From Bacillus sp. KH172YL63 (GTDB lineage Bacteria; Bacillota; Bacilli; Bacillales; Bacillaceae_B): a DNA stretch of 64,000 nucleotides. The stretch is taken from assembly GCF_011398925.1 (NCBI RefSeq), contig NZ_AP022842.1, positions 2,840,001 to 2,904,000 on the forward strand. The letters are read 5' to 3'. Numbering within the stretch: the stretch's first letter is position 1; every line of letters begins with the position of its first letter. This document shows positions 32,502 to 42,252 of the stretch, piece after piece. The position numbers and the translations under genes are program-made. The notes beneath the pieces were generated by a model that was not told where the DNA came from, did not search any database, and worked only from the letters and a program-made list of their open reading frames with translations.

Positions 32502-33137
32502 TTAAAAGCCATTTAAAAATGGATTCGTATCCATTTCAGCTTCAATGGTGGTTTCCGGGCCGTGTCCAGGCAAGACCGAAGTTGACTCAGGGAGCGACAA
32601 CAATTTATCATGGATGCTCGAAAGCAATTGCTTCTGATTTCCCCCTGGCAGATCTGAGCGGCCAATGCTTCCCATAAATAACGTATCCCCGGCTAATACA
32701 ATCCCGCTTTCTTGTACATAATAAGAAATACTTCCAGGTGAATGGCCTGGTGTTTCAAACAATTGCAGCTTGAAATCACCAATATCTAATGTCTTCTCGT
32801 TAGTCAGTATGTAATCGGCGGGCTTCACTCTGACAAGCTCACCCATCATGAACAGCTGTGAACCGTTCAAGGCAGGATCCAACAGCCACTTTGCTTCTTT
32901 TTCGTGCACATATACCGGGATGCTATAATGTTCTCTTACTTCATCCACCGCACCGATATGGTCGAAATGGGCATGTGTCAGAAGGACGGCCAATGGGGAT
33001 AGTGAATGGCTCTCCAACCACTGAATCAACTTGTCCCCTTCTCCGCCTGGATCGATGATCAGGCATTCATTGCTGGTATTCCATAAGATATAGCAGTTGG
33101 TCTGTAAAGGACCCAAGGGCATTTGTTTCCACTGCAT
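32502..33137 (-). CDS. yqgX: Metallo-beta-lactamase-fold hydrolase YqgX (glyoxalase II-like)
   Basis: A 211-residue MBL-fold hydrolase. The metal motif THAHFDHIG, the GHSPGSISYY segment, AGDTLFMGSIGRSDLPGG and PGHGPETTI are all present and correct for the glyoxalase II-like subgroup. YqgX-type enzymes hydrolyse thioesters in methylglyoxal or bacillithiol metabolism; the substrate is not proven by the sequence. It is convergent with yqgY, in the conserved order. Confidence 0.92.
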   Translation of the reverse strand: MQWKQMPLGPLQTNCYILWNTSNECLIIDPGGEGDKLIQWLESHSLSPLAVLLTHAHFDHIGAVDEVREHYSIPVYVHEKEAKWLLDPALNGSQLFMMGELVRVKPADYILTNEKTLDIGDFKLQLFETPGHSPGSISYYVQESGIVLAGDTLFMGSIGRSDLPGGNQKQLLSSIHDKLLSLPESTSVLPGHGPETTIEAEMDTNPFLNGF

Positions 33138-33327
33138 ACTTTCACCTCCACTTGTGATACTATCATTGTATCAGAAGTTTCTGTGATGCCGAAAGCCGAA
33201 CGGCGCCGACATACAAGTGTCAAACTTTTGACCTCGACAAACGAAAGAAAAACCTATAAAATGTTAATGAGTGCATTTATGTACATAAGTAATCGTCGAA
33301 CGCATTTTAATGAAAGGGGTCATATAA

Positions 33328-33501
33328 ATGGGTCTTGTTATTATTACTTCACTGGTTACATTATTAGCTTTATTCGCAGTAGTAAGCACGTTCAAAAACA
33401 AGAATGTGATGGGAATCTTTTTCTCATTGGCTACATTAGGTGTTTTCGGATGGTTTACAATTATGACTGTCCTTCACTCTGGATACCCAGGTGGTCATTA
33501 A
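33328..33501 (+). CDS. yqgW: DUF2759 small membrane protein YqgW
   Basis: A 57-residue protein with two membrane helices (VIITSLVTLLALFAVVSTF and GIFFSLATLGVFGWFTIM), ending in SGYPGGH. The ATG follows AAAGGGG. Matches the DUF2759/YqgW family by sequence and position. It has the same Gly/His ending style as YqgY. A longer overlapping frame at 33123-33566 is not coding. Confidence 0.87.
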   Translation: MGLVIITSLVTLLALFAVVSTFKNKNVMGIFFSLATLGVFGWFTIMTVLHSGYPGGH

Positions 33502-33506
33502 TTACA

Positions 33507-33550
33507 AAGAAAAAAGCCTCCACTTCATGCTGGAAGGCTTTTTTCTTTTT
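33507..33550 (+). terminator. Terminator of yqgW
   Basis: AAAAAAGCCT / AAGGCTTTTTT stem with CCACTTCATGCTGG loop and a long T run. Confidence 0.88.
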
Positions 33551-33851
33551 GCTTTTTTCATATTGATTGAGTGAATAGCAGCTTTTGATAAGGCTGTTTT
33601 CGTAAACATTGTGGATTATAAACAAGCGAGATGCGGTTGATTGCAGCGAGGATCAACCATCGAAGATAAAAACCAAAAAAACATTGGATTAACTGCTTAT
33701 TCATCTTCTGAATAGTAGTGATCAACGTCATTCAAGTACATTGCACTTGATTCATTGCTATGGCATTTTTTATTACACCGTCTCAAATTACCGTAGATGC
33801 TCACATTAACGTCTAAAAATAGCAACATTCCATGTGAAAAGATCCTTTGAT

Positions 33852-33908
33852 AAAAAAATCCGAGCAATCCGACGTTCTGAAAAGAAAATCGAATCGGCTC
33901 GGATATTT
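33852..33908 (-). terminator. Dispersed conserved hairpin 1, downstream of yqgV
   Basis: Arms ATCCGAGC / GCTCGGAT with inner GAATCG elements and a T7 run on the minus strand. It belongs to a family of four similar elements, each just 3' of a minus-strand gene. Confidence 0.7.
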
Positions 33909-33925
33909 ATTCGTTATTCACCCGG

Positions 33926-34240
33926 CTATTGGTCAAGTTTTCGTTGAACAGAAGAAAGCTTTCCTTCCATTGTTGTTTGTTTATCCCTGCGGTCATCTAT
34001 ACGGATGTTGGTTGCCACTCTGTTGATCCCCTTTTCGAAGGGAGATTCGTGAATGTCTTGAATCACTTGGAACAGGACAGGAAGCTCGCCTTCAATGATG
34101 GTATTCATCGGGGTAAGCTGGAAGCGGATTTTCCCCTCTTCTTCATATCCTTTTAATATACGGTGTAGGTCCGCTACATAGGAACTGACACTGGGAGAGT
34201 CTGTCCCGATTGGTATGACTGTTACATCGACGATTGCCAT
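33926..34240 (-). CDS. yqgV: Thiamine-binding MTH1187-family protein YqgV
   Basis: A 104-residue ferredoxin-like protein of the MTH1187/YkoF thiamine-binding superfamily: AIVDVTVIPIGTDSPSVSSYV, then FQLTPMNTIIEGELPVL. These bind thiamine or related pyrimidines. The start shares one base with the yqgU stop. Conserved synteny with B. subtilis. Confidence 0.88.
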   Translation of the reverse strand: MAIVDVTVIPIGTDSPSVSSYVADLHRILKGYEEEGKIRFQLTPMNTIIEGELPVLFQVIQDIHESPFEKGINRVATNIRIDDRRDKQTTMEGKLSSVQRKLDQ

Positions 34241-35346
34241 TACATATCTGCTCCTTCATCTTTTAATAGTTGTACAATGGATGATTTCTTCAGCGTGATC
34301 ACTTTTTCGAGCTGGTTTCCATATAAGCAGGTCTCCCCATTCGGCGAACACTGAATCGGTTCTAATGGCATGTCTTCCGACACAAGCGTATCTTTTCCTG
34401 ACAGCACATCCCATTTCCGCAATGAAAACGTTCCTGCATAAGTATCGAATGAACCTTGTTCATCAGCCACGAAAGTGATCAGCTCATTTTTCCCTTCTAT
34501 CATATCATAATAGGGAACCAACCAGTCAGAGTAACGGCTCAAAAGGTCTACAGTGAACTCAGACTGAATCTCACCTTTTGCCGTGATGAATTGATATGTG
34601 AAAGGTCCCCCTTCTTCCCGGGGAAAAATAGATAAAAGCGTATTTTTGAATTGGTTGAAATGAATGCTTTCATCGACGATCATTTCTGTTTTACCGTCAA
34701 GAATATTTTGAGCGAATAGGGGAGCTGCCACACTGATTTCTTCCGTATCCCAATCCTGAAAGAGGATGGTTGTGGCAGATTGCCACTGAACGAATGGCTC
34801 CTTGACTTCAATCTTCTTGATTTTCTTTTCTTCTATATTCACCTGATAAACCTGATAGCTCCAATCTTCACTAAAGCTTGTCATAAGGAGGTCATTTTCA
34901 TTGAACTTGTTCCATGTATAGGTCAATTCATAAGATGGCATCTCTTCTTGAAACATCAATTTTCCTGATAGATCAATAATTGACACTTGGGCGGAGTAGG
35001 ATGTTTGTGAGGAATGAATGAGTATTTTATCTCTATCAGGTGAAATACTCGCCGACACATATGTAGAAGAGCTCTCATAGATTTTCTTTATGGTTCCGTC
35101 ATACACATTGTATCGATTGAACACAGTGGCCTCCCCTTCACTGTACACAGCCACAATTTCTGAGTCGGTGATCCATCCTATGACCTCAATGAATCCTTGT
35201 GCCGGGAGCTGACCTGATTTGATTGATTTCTGCTCTGCTTTCACGTTTTTCGGAGGGGAAGAAGATTCTTCAGGCTGACAGGCGGATACCCACGGCAGTG
35301 TCACGATCAAGACAAACATCATAACGTATAGTTTATTCTTTACCAT
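34240..35346 (-). CDS. yqgU: Lipoprotein YqgU
   Basis: A 368-residue lipoprotein with signal peptide and lipobox VSAC (Cys23) followed by QPEESSS. The body has repeated beta strands of a propeller type (GWITDSEIVAVYSEGE, DRDKILIHSS, NENDLLMTSF). It is attached outside the membrane. YqgU has no established function; it is cotranscribed with yqgV (one-base overlap). Confidence 0.87.
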   Translation of the reverse strand: MVKNKLYVMMFVLIVTLPWVSACQPEESSSPPKNVKAEQKSIKSGQLPAQGFIEVIGWITDSEIVAVYSEGEATVFNRYNVYDGTIKKIYESSSTYVSASISPDRDKILIHSSQTSYSAQVSIIDLSGKLMFQEEMPSYELTYTWNKFNENDLLMTSFSEDWSYQVYQVNIEEKKIKKIEVKEPFVQWQSATTILFQDWDTEEISVAAPLFAQNILDGKTEMIVDESIHFNQFKNTLLSIFPREEGGPFTYQFITAKGEIQSEFTVDLLSRYSDWLVPYYDMIEGKNELITFVADEQGSFDTYAGTFSLRKWDVLSGKDTLVSEDMPLEPIQCSPNGETCLYGNQLEKVITLKKSSIVQLLKDEGADM

Positions 35347-35698
35347 CTTCTTCTCCCCCCTCTCTTTTTATCCATATCTATTAGTACGTATGACCCGTAA
35401 AAATGTTTCAAATAGATGAAAGAAACATTACAAAATATTCAAAAAAATTGATGACGTGATGCAGATACCTGCGCCATTTGTCACCACGTAAAGCCTTCTT
35501 TTCTTTGGATGATGATTTATTTTACTCCGGATTTACTATTTCTACAATAGCTTTTTTATGATAATGAAAAAAGAATTTTCGAGTGATTTTTTACCCTCCC
35601 GAAAGGGCAATCACTTTACCTTCTCCTTTATATGTGAACGGCTCAAATAAACCTGCCGAAAAGTATCGTTACGTACTTTCCGGCAGGTGTTGAAAACC
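35347..35698. other. Intergenic region yqgU / yqgT
   Basis: A 352-bp gap with the yqgU promoter side and the yqgT terminator hairpin. No gene seen. Confidence 0.5.
35651..35689 (-). terminator. Hairpin downstream of yqgT
   Basis: CCTGCCGGAAAGTA / TACTTTTCGGCAGG stem on the minus strand, followed by TTTATTTG. Confidence 0.72.
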
Positions 35699-36892
35699 TT
35701 AATACCATTTATATACCGCTACGAGAAAGATGCCCAGCACATCCTGGTAGATTTCATTGAATTGTGATAAGGGGAGGGGATTGATACCTTTTCCGAGTTC
35801 AATGGTGAAGCCCGCTTTTTTAAATTCTTGAACAAACCAATCCTTATAGCCGGCATAGCTGTCAATGTACCGGATAGATTCATATCCACTCACTCTCGTA
35901 AAGTCTGCTGCAAGCTTAGCTGATTCAGGTGGTTCCATTCCTTCATACCCCCAATAAAATTCCTTTCCCTGGGTGTGAATCGCGAGTACCCGGTCGAATT
36001 TCTCCTTTTCGGCGAGTTCCGCCATCGCAACGGCTTCTGGTTCTGATAGTGGCTTATATCCTGGGAAATCCCTTGGAGCGGGTGCTTTCTCTTCTTTTCT
36101 TTCTTTCTCGAGCTCCCATTTGGCAGGGTATTGATTATTTAGATCTACTCCTCTGCCATTCGCTTTCCACCCGGTAAAATCCGCACTTCCTTTGTTAATT
36201 TCAATCAGTTCCTTCCTCTGATCCGCCGGCGGACCGTTCAGCACGAGGTCTACTCCGTCGGGGTTCACCATCGGAACGAAGGAAATCATAACACTCTCAT
36301 AAACCGGCATCGCCTCGATCCCCCTCATCAAGGAACCATTCGTTAACGCAAGCACGTAATCATTTATGAATTTCATTAAAATGGACGTAGTGATCCATTC
36401 ATTCGCATGAAAAGAACCATTAAAATGAACTTTTCTCTTCCCGTTGCCAATCCGCCATTCCACGATTTCGTTCCCGAATACACTTTCCCCGATTGTCCTT
36501 GATTTAATGAAGGGGTATACCTCTCTTAATTGTTGCATGGCATGTTCCAATGTTTTCGGATCAAAGGCTTGTTTCCCTTTGATAAGCGGTGACACCACTC
36601 TTGCCGGCAACAAAACCTTAGAACCGATTTGAAGGTCGGTTGGATTGACCCACTCGTTCAACAACAGCAGTGCGTCGACGAGAATATTCCGCTGCTGTGC
36701 CAGCGTCCAAAAGGAATCCCCCTCCCTGATTGTATATTCCTCACTTCTAAATCCGGGAATCTTGACTTCCGTCCCAATCTTCAACCGCTCTGCCTCAATG
36801 GATGGATTTGAATCGACGATCAGTCGTACCGGAATATAAAATAATTGGCTGTAATACCAGAAGGAATCTCCTCTTCGAACTTTGACTTTCAT
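35699..36892 (-). CDS. yqgT: Gamma-D-glutamyl-diaminopimelate peptidase I, LysM-M14 (YqgT)
   Basis: A 397-residue enzyme with two N-terminal LysM repeats (residues 3-46 and 52-97, each with the GDSFWxxxQ pattern) and an M14 zinc carboxypeptidase domain. The zinc ligands are in FNGSFHANEWI (HxxE), then LAIHTQGKEFYWGY for the third His, and FTIELGKG carries the catalytic Glu. It cleaves the gamma-D-Glu-mDAP bond of peptidoglycan peptides, as in sporulating Bacillus. No signal peptide, so it acts in the mother cell or forespore compartment, as for ENP1 of L. sphaericus. Confidence 0.92.
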   Translation of the reverse strand: MKVKVRRGDSFWYYSQLFYIPVRLIVDSNPSIEAERLKIGTEVKIPGFRSEEYTIREGDSFWTLAQQRNILVDALLLLNEWVNPTDLQIGSKVLLPARVVSPLIKGKQAFDPKTLEHAMQQLREVYPFIKSRTIGESVFGNEIVEWRIGNGKRKVHFNGSFHANEWITTSILMKFINDYVLALTNGSLMRGIEAMPVYESVMISFVPMVNPDGVDLVLNGPPADQRKELIEINKGSADFTGWKANGRGVDLNNQYPAKWELEKERKEEKAPAPRDFPGYKPLSEPEAVAMAELAEKEKFDRVLAIHTQGKEFYWGYEGMEPPESAKLAADFTRVSGYESIRYIDSYAGYKDWFVQEFKKAGFTIELGKGINPLPLSQFNEIYQDVLGIFLVAVYKWY

Positions 36893-36954
36893 GATGGAAC
36901 CTCCCCATTCATATGCCCTTACTTACATGTATGAGGGGTTCATTATTTCATGAC

Positions 36955-36988
36955 AAAAAAACTTGCGAATCACTTCGCAAGTTTTTTT
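36955..36988 (-). terminator. Terminator of the LtaS-type gene
   Basis: AAAAAAACTTGCGAA / TTCGCAAGTTTTTTT perfect stem, loop TCAC region. Confidence 0.92.
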
Positions 36989-38853
36989 CATTGCTTTAAT
37001 TCAGTTTGGCCATAAAAGCGGAGCAGATCGCCGTAAATGATACGATCAGAGTATTCAAGCTCCTGAGTAGCCCGTTCTTTATATGGCTCACAGTACTTCA
37101 TATCCGTTTCTTCCTCTGTTTCCTTACTCCAGCACGCTTCTCCTGCATACACATAATCTTTAGTAATGAAGCGCCCGTCACGGAGTATTGCAAGATCTTC
37201 GTGATCATCAGAGAAGATATCCGAACCGAATTGAATGTCTTTCTTCGTGTCGATACCAAGCAGATGCATGATGGTCGGTTTCAAATCTACCTGTCCCGAA
37301 ATCTTGGAAATAGTCTTCCCTTCTTGTCCGGGAATATGAATGATCATTGGCACCTGCTGCAACTGTGTGCTTACAAACGGGGTAATTTCTTTACCCAGAT
37401 ATTTACTCATCGCTTTATTGTGATTTTCAGAAATACCATAGTGATCTCCGTACATAACGATAATCGAGTTGTCATACAAACCTGACTCCTTCAAGTCTGC
37501 GATGAAATTCTTTACAGCTTCATCCATATAACGGACTGTTTGGAAATATCGATTCACAGTACCGTCATCTGACGTAAAGGGATCGATGTACTTATCCTCT
37601 TCGTCAAGCGTAAACGGATAGTGATTGGTCAATGTAATCATTTTCGTGCTGAAAGGTTGAGGCATAGCTTTCATATGTTCGACCGACTGATCGAAGAAGG
37701 GGATATCCTTCATGCCCCAGTTTACGGAATTTTCTTCGGTCACATCATAATCGGGCAATGAATAGAAGCGCTCATAGCCTAACGAATCATACATGATGTC
37801 CCTGTTCCAGAAGCTTTTATTGTTCGCATGCATGGCCGTCGTGTAATAGCCGTTATCATGGAGCTTTTCAGTCATGGATTCAAACTCATTTCCTGAATGG
37901 GTAAAGAATACTGCTCCGCGATTCAAAGGATACAGTGAGTTGTCGAGGATAAATTCAGAATCCGATGTCTTCCCTTGCTGTGTCTGGTGGTAGAACTGAT
38001 CGAAGTAATAGCTTTCTCCGATAAAATCATTCAGGAAGGGTGTGATTTCCTGGCCATTCATTTCACTGTTGATCACAAAGTTCTGGAGGGACTCAAGGGA
38101 AACAATGATGACATTTTTGTCTTTCGCTATACCGAACATATCCTCATTCGGCTCGAGATAGCTCGCTCTGACATAGTTATCGATGTCCGCCAATTCACTT
38201 CCATCTGCCATCGCTCTCTGGGCGGATGACTTTGATTGCAGGAAAAGGTCATACACGTGATAATTGTACGTCCCTAAATTTTTGACAAGCATTTCACGAT
38301 CGAATGTTCTTGTCAATAACTGGGGCCGCTCAGACTCTGCCAACCCGAGGTTGAAGAAGACGAGTGCGGTTGCAACGAGAAAATAGGCCCGGCGATTGAC
38401 TCTCGTATAATTTTGAGCAGAAAACCATGACGGTTTGATTTTTACGATTGCAATCAAAATGAGCACATCTGTGAAGTAGAATAAATCCTTCCAGCTCATG
38501 ATGGCACTTGCACTGGTGCCTAAGTCGGAAAAATTGCTCGTCTGAAATAATACCGGCAGTGTCAGAAAATCATCGAAGAAACGGTAAAACACAACGTTTC
38601 CATATAGGATGCCGGAGAGGATAATGCTTGTTGTGATGATGAATCTCGTCCGGGACTTATCTCTTTTGAGCAGTAAGCCAATCCCGAAGATGAATAATAA
38701 GAAACTAAGTGGATTGATGAATAGAATAAGTTCCTGCAGTGTGTTTTCTATTTTTATATCAAAACTAGTTTTATAGACAATGTATGTTTTCATCCACATC
38801 AAAAGTGCAGCGATGATGATCAGCGGCAGCTTTATCATTTTTCTTTCTTTCAT
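36988..38853 (-). CDS. yqgS: Lipoteichoic acid synthase-type enzyme YqgS
   Basis: A 621-residue LtaS-family protein with five N-terminal membrane helices (about residues 8-180) and a large extracellular sulfatase-like domain. The catalytic Thr is in [10 protein letters not shown] (near residue 300); metal ligands include the N-terminal VIIVSLES and [13 protein letters not shown]. The enzyme transfers glycerol phosphate from phosphatidylglycerol onto the growing lipoteichoic acid chain. B. subtilis has four paralogues; synteny identifies this one as YqgS. There may be signal peptidase cleavage after the last helix. Confidence 0.93.
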   Translation of the reverse strand: MKERKMIKLPLIIIAALLMWMKTYIVYKTSFDIKIENTLQELILFINPLSFLLFIFGIGLLLKRDKSRTRFIITTSIILSGILYGNVVFYRFFDDFLTLPVLFQTSNFSDLGTSASAIMSWKDLFYFTDVLILIAIVKIKPSWFSAQNYTRVNRRAYFLVATALVFFNLGLAESERPQLLTRTFDREMLVKNLGTYNYHVYDLFLQSKSSAQRAMADGSELADIDNYVRASYLEPNEDMFGIAKDKNVIIVSLESLQNFVINSEMNGQEITPFLNDFIGESYYFDQFYHQTQQGKTSDSEFILDNSLYPLNRGAVFFTHSGNEFESMTEKLHDNGYYTTAMHANNKSFWNRDIMYDSLGYERFYSLPDYDVTEENSVNWGMKDIPFFDQSVEHMKAMPQPFSTKMITLTNHYPFTLDEEDKYIDPFTSDDGTVNRYFQTVRYMDEAVKNFIADLKESGLYDNSIIVMYGDHYGISENHNKAMSKYLGKEITPFVSTQLQQVPMIIHIPGQEGKTISKISGQVDLKPTIMHLLGIDTKKDIQFGSDIFSDDHEDLAILRDGRFITKDYVYAGEACWSKETEEETDMKYCEPYKERATQELEYSDRIIYGDLLRFYGQTELKQ

Positions 38854-39248
38854 TGAATCAACCTCCTTGCTACAAACGATTCATGCGTATGTAACACTTT
38901 AAAATTTAATCTGAAAATAAGGAAAAATATAGAAATAACCTTGCCCTATCTTAATCCTTTTTTTACAAACAGTCAAACCGATTTTCATCTTTTTCTTGTA
39001 TCATGATAAGTTAAGCTCTATTCACTTACCCATACTATTAGACGAATGAAACACGATAAAGTTTCAAAAAACACGTTTTTTTCAAAAACAGTCCCATAGT
39101 CGTTAGGTATTTTTAACCAATTATTGCTTCAATTAATTTTTTCCTATCTTTAAAATAAAAAAATCCGAACGCATTCGGATCTTCACAAAGGAAATCGAAT
39201 GATCGTTCGGATTTTTCTTTAAAAATGTTAGCCGGTCTTTCCCTTCAC
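38854..39248. other. Intergenic region between yqgS and glcK
   Basis: A 395-bp AT-rich gap with the yqgS promoter region and the conserved hairpin of glcK. No gene seen. Confidence 0.5.
39156..39217 (-). terminator. Dispersed conserved hairpin 2, downstream of glcK
   Basis: Outer arms ATCCGAACG / CGTTCGGAT with T7 tail on the minus strand; inner ATTCGGAT and ATCGAAT. Same family as the hairpins at 33852, 40563 and 57083. Confidence 0.8.
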
Positions 39249-40226
39249 TTAGATCTTATTCTTTACGAGCCAGGCTGCCCCGATCACACCTGCATCATTA
39301 CCGAGGGTGGCGATGCCGAGATTGGTCGATGTGCGTACTGTAGGGAAAGAAAACTTCTCAAAGTATTTTTTAACCGGATCAAGCAATATGTCCCCGGCCT
39401 TCGAAACCCCGCCGCCGATGACGATTTTCTCTGGATTCAAGCCGTTTCCAAGGTTTGCAAGAGATAAACCGAGGTAAAACGCAAGTTGATCAATGACCTC
39501 AAGGGCAAGGGCATCTTCTTCACGGCCCGCATCAAAAATATCCTTCGCACTGATCATTCCCTGTCCTTCCCTCATGTCACGAAGTACGGAAGCATCAGTG
39601 GTTGCATCAAGCTTTTGATTTGCGAGGCGGACGACACCTGTTGCTGAAGCCACGGTTTCCAAACAGCCGGTCTTTCCACAATTACACTGAAAACCGCCTT
39701 CAGGTACGACTGTGATATGACCGATTTCACCACCTGCACCCTTCACACCGTGCACAACTTCACCATTGGTGATTACGCCGCCGCCGACTCCTGTACCAAG
39801 GGTTACACATACAAGATCCTTCGCACCATCCCCGGCACCTTTCCACATTTCACCTAAAGCTGCACAGTTCGCATCATTATCGATCACTGCATACAAGCCG
39901 GTTTCCATCTCAAGCAGATCCTTCAACGGCGTATTTTTATCCCAGCCTAAGTTGACCGCTTCGTAAATGATTCCCTTTGCCATGTCGACAGGACCAGGGG
40001 CACCCATGCCGATACCGGCCAGTTTTTCTTTTGTTAAATCCAATTCTTCCAGTTTTTTATCAATCGCTTTTGCAATATCAACAATGATGTTCTTACCATT
40101 GTCAGATGTGTCTGTGGGGATTTCCCATTTATGTAAAAGTTCACCGTATTTGCTTAAGAACGCAATTTTGGTAGTCGTTCCTCCCAAATCTACTCCAACC
40201 AACCATTTATCCATCCTATTCATCAC
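39249..40226 (-). CDS. glcK: ROK-family glucokinase
   Basis: A 325-residue ROK glucokinase phosphorylating glucose with ATP. Evidence is the phosphate motif [15 protein letters not shown] at the N-terminus, the substrate region [28 protein letters not shown], and the zinc motif [11 protein letters not shown]. The ROK signature is complete. The start overlaps the yqgQ stop by 4 bases as in other bacilli. Confidence 0.94.
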   Translation of the reverse strand: MMNRMDKWLVGVDLGGTTTKIAFLSKYGELLHKWEIPTDTSDNGKNIIVDIAKAIDKKLEELDLTKEKLAGIGMGAPGPVDMAKGIIYEAVNLGWDKNTPLKDLLEMETGLYAVIDNDANCAALGEMWKGAGDGAKDLVCVTLGTGVGGGVITNGEVVHGVKGAGGEIGHITVVPEGGFQCNCGKTGCLETVASATGVVRLANQKLDATTDASVLRDMREGQGMISAKDIFDAGREEDALALEVIDQLAFYLGLSLANLGNGLNPEKIVIGGGVSKAGDILLDPVKKYFEKFSFPTVRTSTNLGIATLGNDAGVIGAAWLVKNKI

Positions 40227-40438
40227 CTGTCCTGTTTTTCTTTTTCGATTTGAATCTCATGACGCAACAATAACAAAGCTGTTTGAAAATCACGTGTATC
40301 GATCAGTTGAGATTGATAAAGTTCTTTTAATTCGCCTTCCATCAGTTGCAGGTCGGAAAGACGATGCCCAACATATATAATCGTTCCATAACTTTTCAGC
40401 AATTGTTGGATATCATAAATCGTTTTCATGCCATACAC
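40223..40438 (-). CDS. yqgQ: DUF910 protein YqgQ
   Basis: A 71-residue soluble helical protein ([22 protein letters not shown]) matching the YqgQ/DUF910 family, proposed to bind single-stranded nucleic acid. Coupled to glcK by a 4-base overlap. Confidence 0.9.
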   Translation of the reverse strand: MYGMKTIYDIQQLLKSYGTIIYVGHRLSDLQLMEGELKELYQSQLIDTRDFQTALLLLRHEIQIEKEKQDR

Positions 40439-40562
40439 CTGCTTTCTATTCTTCCTATTAAAGTATAAGTGAAAACCCTTTTCTTCTCAATAAAAACAAG
40501 GGGCAAACGCTTTATCCACCAAAGCACGGATTTCACTATCGACACCTTTCATGGCTCCATGC

Positions 40563-40623
40563 AAAAAAATCCGAATGATGATCAGACCTTCTCTGGAGAA
40601 AATCGGATCATCATTCGGATTTC
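40563..40623 (-). terminator. Dispersed conserved hairpin 3, downstream of the SpoVAF-like gene
   Basis: Perfect arms ATCCGAATGATGATC / GATCATCATTCGGAT with a T7 run on the minus strand. It is the most symmetric member of the family. Confidence 0.82.
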
Positions 40624-40651
40624 ATTCACCCCAACCTAAGCTTGCACCACG

Positions 40652-42112
40652 TTATCTGTCGGGGTCTTTCGGATGTAAAAACCGGGGGCGCCTGTTCTTA
40701 AGAGGCATCGGGGATCGTAAAAATACATCCCGGAATGCCCGGAAATTGAACGGAATAAACGGCCACATGTACGGGATATCAAATGAATTCATCCTTGATA
40801 GCATGATAAGCCATAATAAAACCCCGACGACGAAGCCGTACACGCCAAACAAAGCTGTACATACGAGCAAAAAGATTCGTACGAGCCGGTTGGCAAGGCT
40901 CATCTCGTAGCTTGGGGTGGAAAATGTCCCGATCGCCGCTATTGCCAAATAAAGAATGACTTCATTAATGAAGAGACCGACTTCCACCGCTACCTGCCCG
41001 ATCATCAGGGCAGCCACGAGACCGAGTGCCGTTGCAAGGGAAGAAGGGGTATGGATGGCCGCCATCCTCAGGATATCGATTCCCACTTCAATGATGAGGA
41101 ATTGAAGGAACAGGGGCACCTCCCCCACGTCATTAGGTCCCACATAGGCAAGCGCCTCCGGCAGAAGCTCCGGGTGAATCGCGAACAAATAATAAAGGGG
41201 TAAAAGGAATATTGAAGACCATACCGCTATGAATCTGACAAAGCGCAGGTATGCACCAACCGATGGTTTATTCCTGTATTCCTCGGCATGCTGAAGGTGA
41301 TGCCAGAAGGTCGTCGGCGTGATGAGCACGCTCGGTGAGCCGTCCACCATGATCAGGACATGTCCTTCATATAAATGAGCAGCAGCCGTGTCAGGCCTTT
41401 CGGTATACCTGACGAGTGGATACGGATTCCAATGCCTGCCCGCAATGAACTCCTCCAGCGTCTTTTCCCCCATCGGCAGTCCGTCTGTGTCAATTTTGGA
41501 GAGGGCATCTTTGATTTTATGTACCAGGGTCGGATCAGCGATATCCTCGATATAACTGACGACAATGTCCGTCTTCGACCTTCTCCCTATCTGCATATAT
41601 TCCATCCGGAGAGACGGATCACGTACCCTTCTTCTCGTAAGGGCAGTATTGAAAACAATTGTTTCCACATATCCATCCCTGGATCCCCGCACGACCCTCT
41701 CGATATCGGGCTCCTGAGGTCCTCTGACCGGATAAGTACGTGCATCGATTATGATGACTTTATCTATGCCATCTACCACAAGGGCAGTCGGACCTGCCAG
41801 CACGAGATCGATCACCTGATTGAGGTCGTCCACCTGCTCAATCTCTATGTACGGAATATACGTTTTCAACAGCTTTTCAAGCGTATCTTCATCTAACTGT
41901 TCGGGACTGAGGCCCGCTAAGAATTCCATAAGATAGTGCATGATATCATCTTTCACAAAGCCATCCACTAAAAACATCGCCATTTTTCTCTCAGCATACA
42001 CAAGGTCCAATTGTATGACATCAAAGCTTTTATCAACTGCGAGGGTATCTCTTAAATAATTGGTGTTTGCTTCAATCTGAGTAGAGACAGGCTTTTTCTT
42101 TTCATTTGACAT
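40652..42112 (-). CDS. SpoVAF/GerA-family spore membrane protein
   Basis: A 486-residue GerA-superfamily A-subunit. The soluble N-terminal half includes TALVVDGIDKVIIIDARTYPVRG and RGSRDGYVETIVFNTALTRRR, both characteristic. The C-terminal half has about five membrane helices (FVRFIAVWSSIFLLPLYYL, then ATALGLVAALMIGQVAVEVG). The length and the absence of adjacent B and C germinant-receptor genes fit the SpoVAF type rather than a full receptor. It works in the spore inner membrane, probably promoting germination. The gene is solitary here, not in a spoVA operon. Confidence 0.87.
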   Translation of the reverse strand: MSNEKKKPVSTQIEANTNYLRDTLAVDKSFDVIQLDLVYAERKMAMFLVDGFVKDDIMHYLMEFLAGLSPEQLDEDTLEKLLKTYIPYIEIEQVDDLNQVIDLVLAGPTALVVDGIDKVIIIDARTYPVRGPQEPDIERVVRGSRDGYVETIVFNTALTRRRVRDPSLRMEYMQIGRRSKTDIVVSYIEDIADPTLVHKIKDALSKIDTDGLPMGEKTLEEFIAGRHWNPYPLVRYTERPDTAAAHLYEGHVLIMVDGSPSVLITPTTFWHHLQHAEEYRNKPSVGAYLRFVRFIAVWSSIFLLPLYYLFAIHPELLPEALAYVGPNDVGEVPLFLQFLIIEVGIDILRMAAIHTPSSLATALGLVAALMIGQVAVEVGLFINEVILYLAIAAIGTFSTPSYEMSLANRLVRIFLLVCTALFGVYGFVVGVLLWLIMLSRMNSFDIPYMWPFIPFNFRAFRDVFLRSPMPLKNRRPRFLHPKDPDR

Positions 42113-42252
42113 CAGCCTTCACTCCAGTACCTTTACATGATTTTCCATCCTTACCATCCTTGACAACGATGTTTGAAATCATACATCCAATCATATTCAT
42201 ACCGGTATTCTCATATTATGTACAAAATGGACAAACCACTGGAGTGAACCCA

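Larger units (their letters stand above)
33502..33925. other. Intergenic region between yqgW and yqgV
   Basis: About 420 bp without a gene. It holds the yqgW terminator, a TTGATAAGGCTGTTTTCGTAA-type segment at 33586-33606 that I have the impression is dispersed in bacilli, and the conserved hairpin at 33852-33908. Confidence 0.5.

Noticed and set aside
33123..33566. 147-codon rightward frame across the yqgX/yqgW region
   Set aside because: It runs over yqgW in another frame; the yqgW frame has the ribosome binding site, the family match and the terminator.
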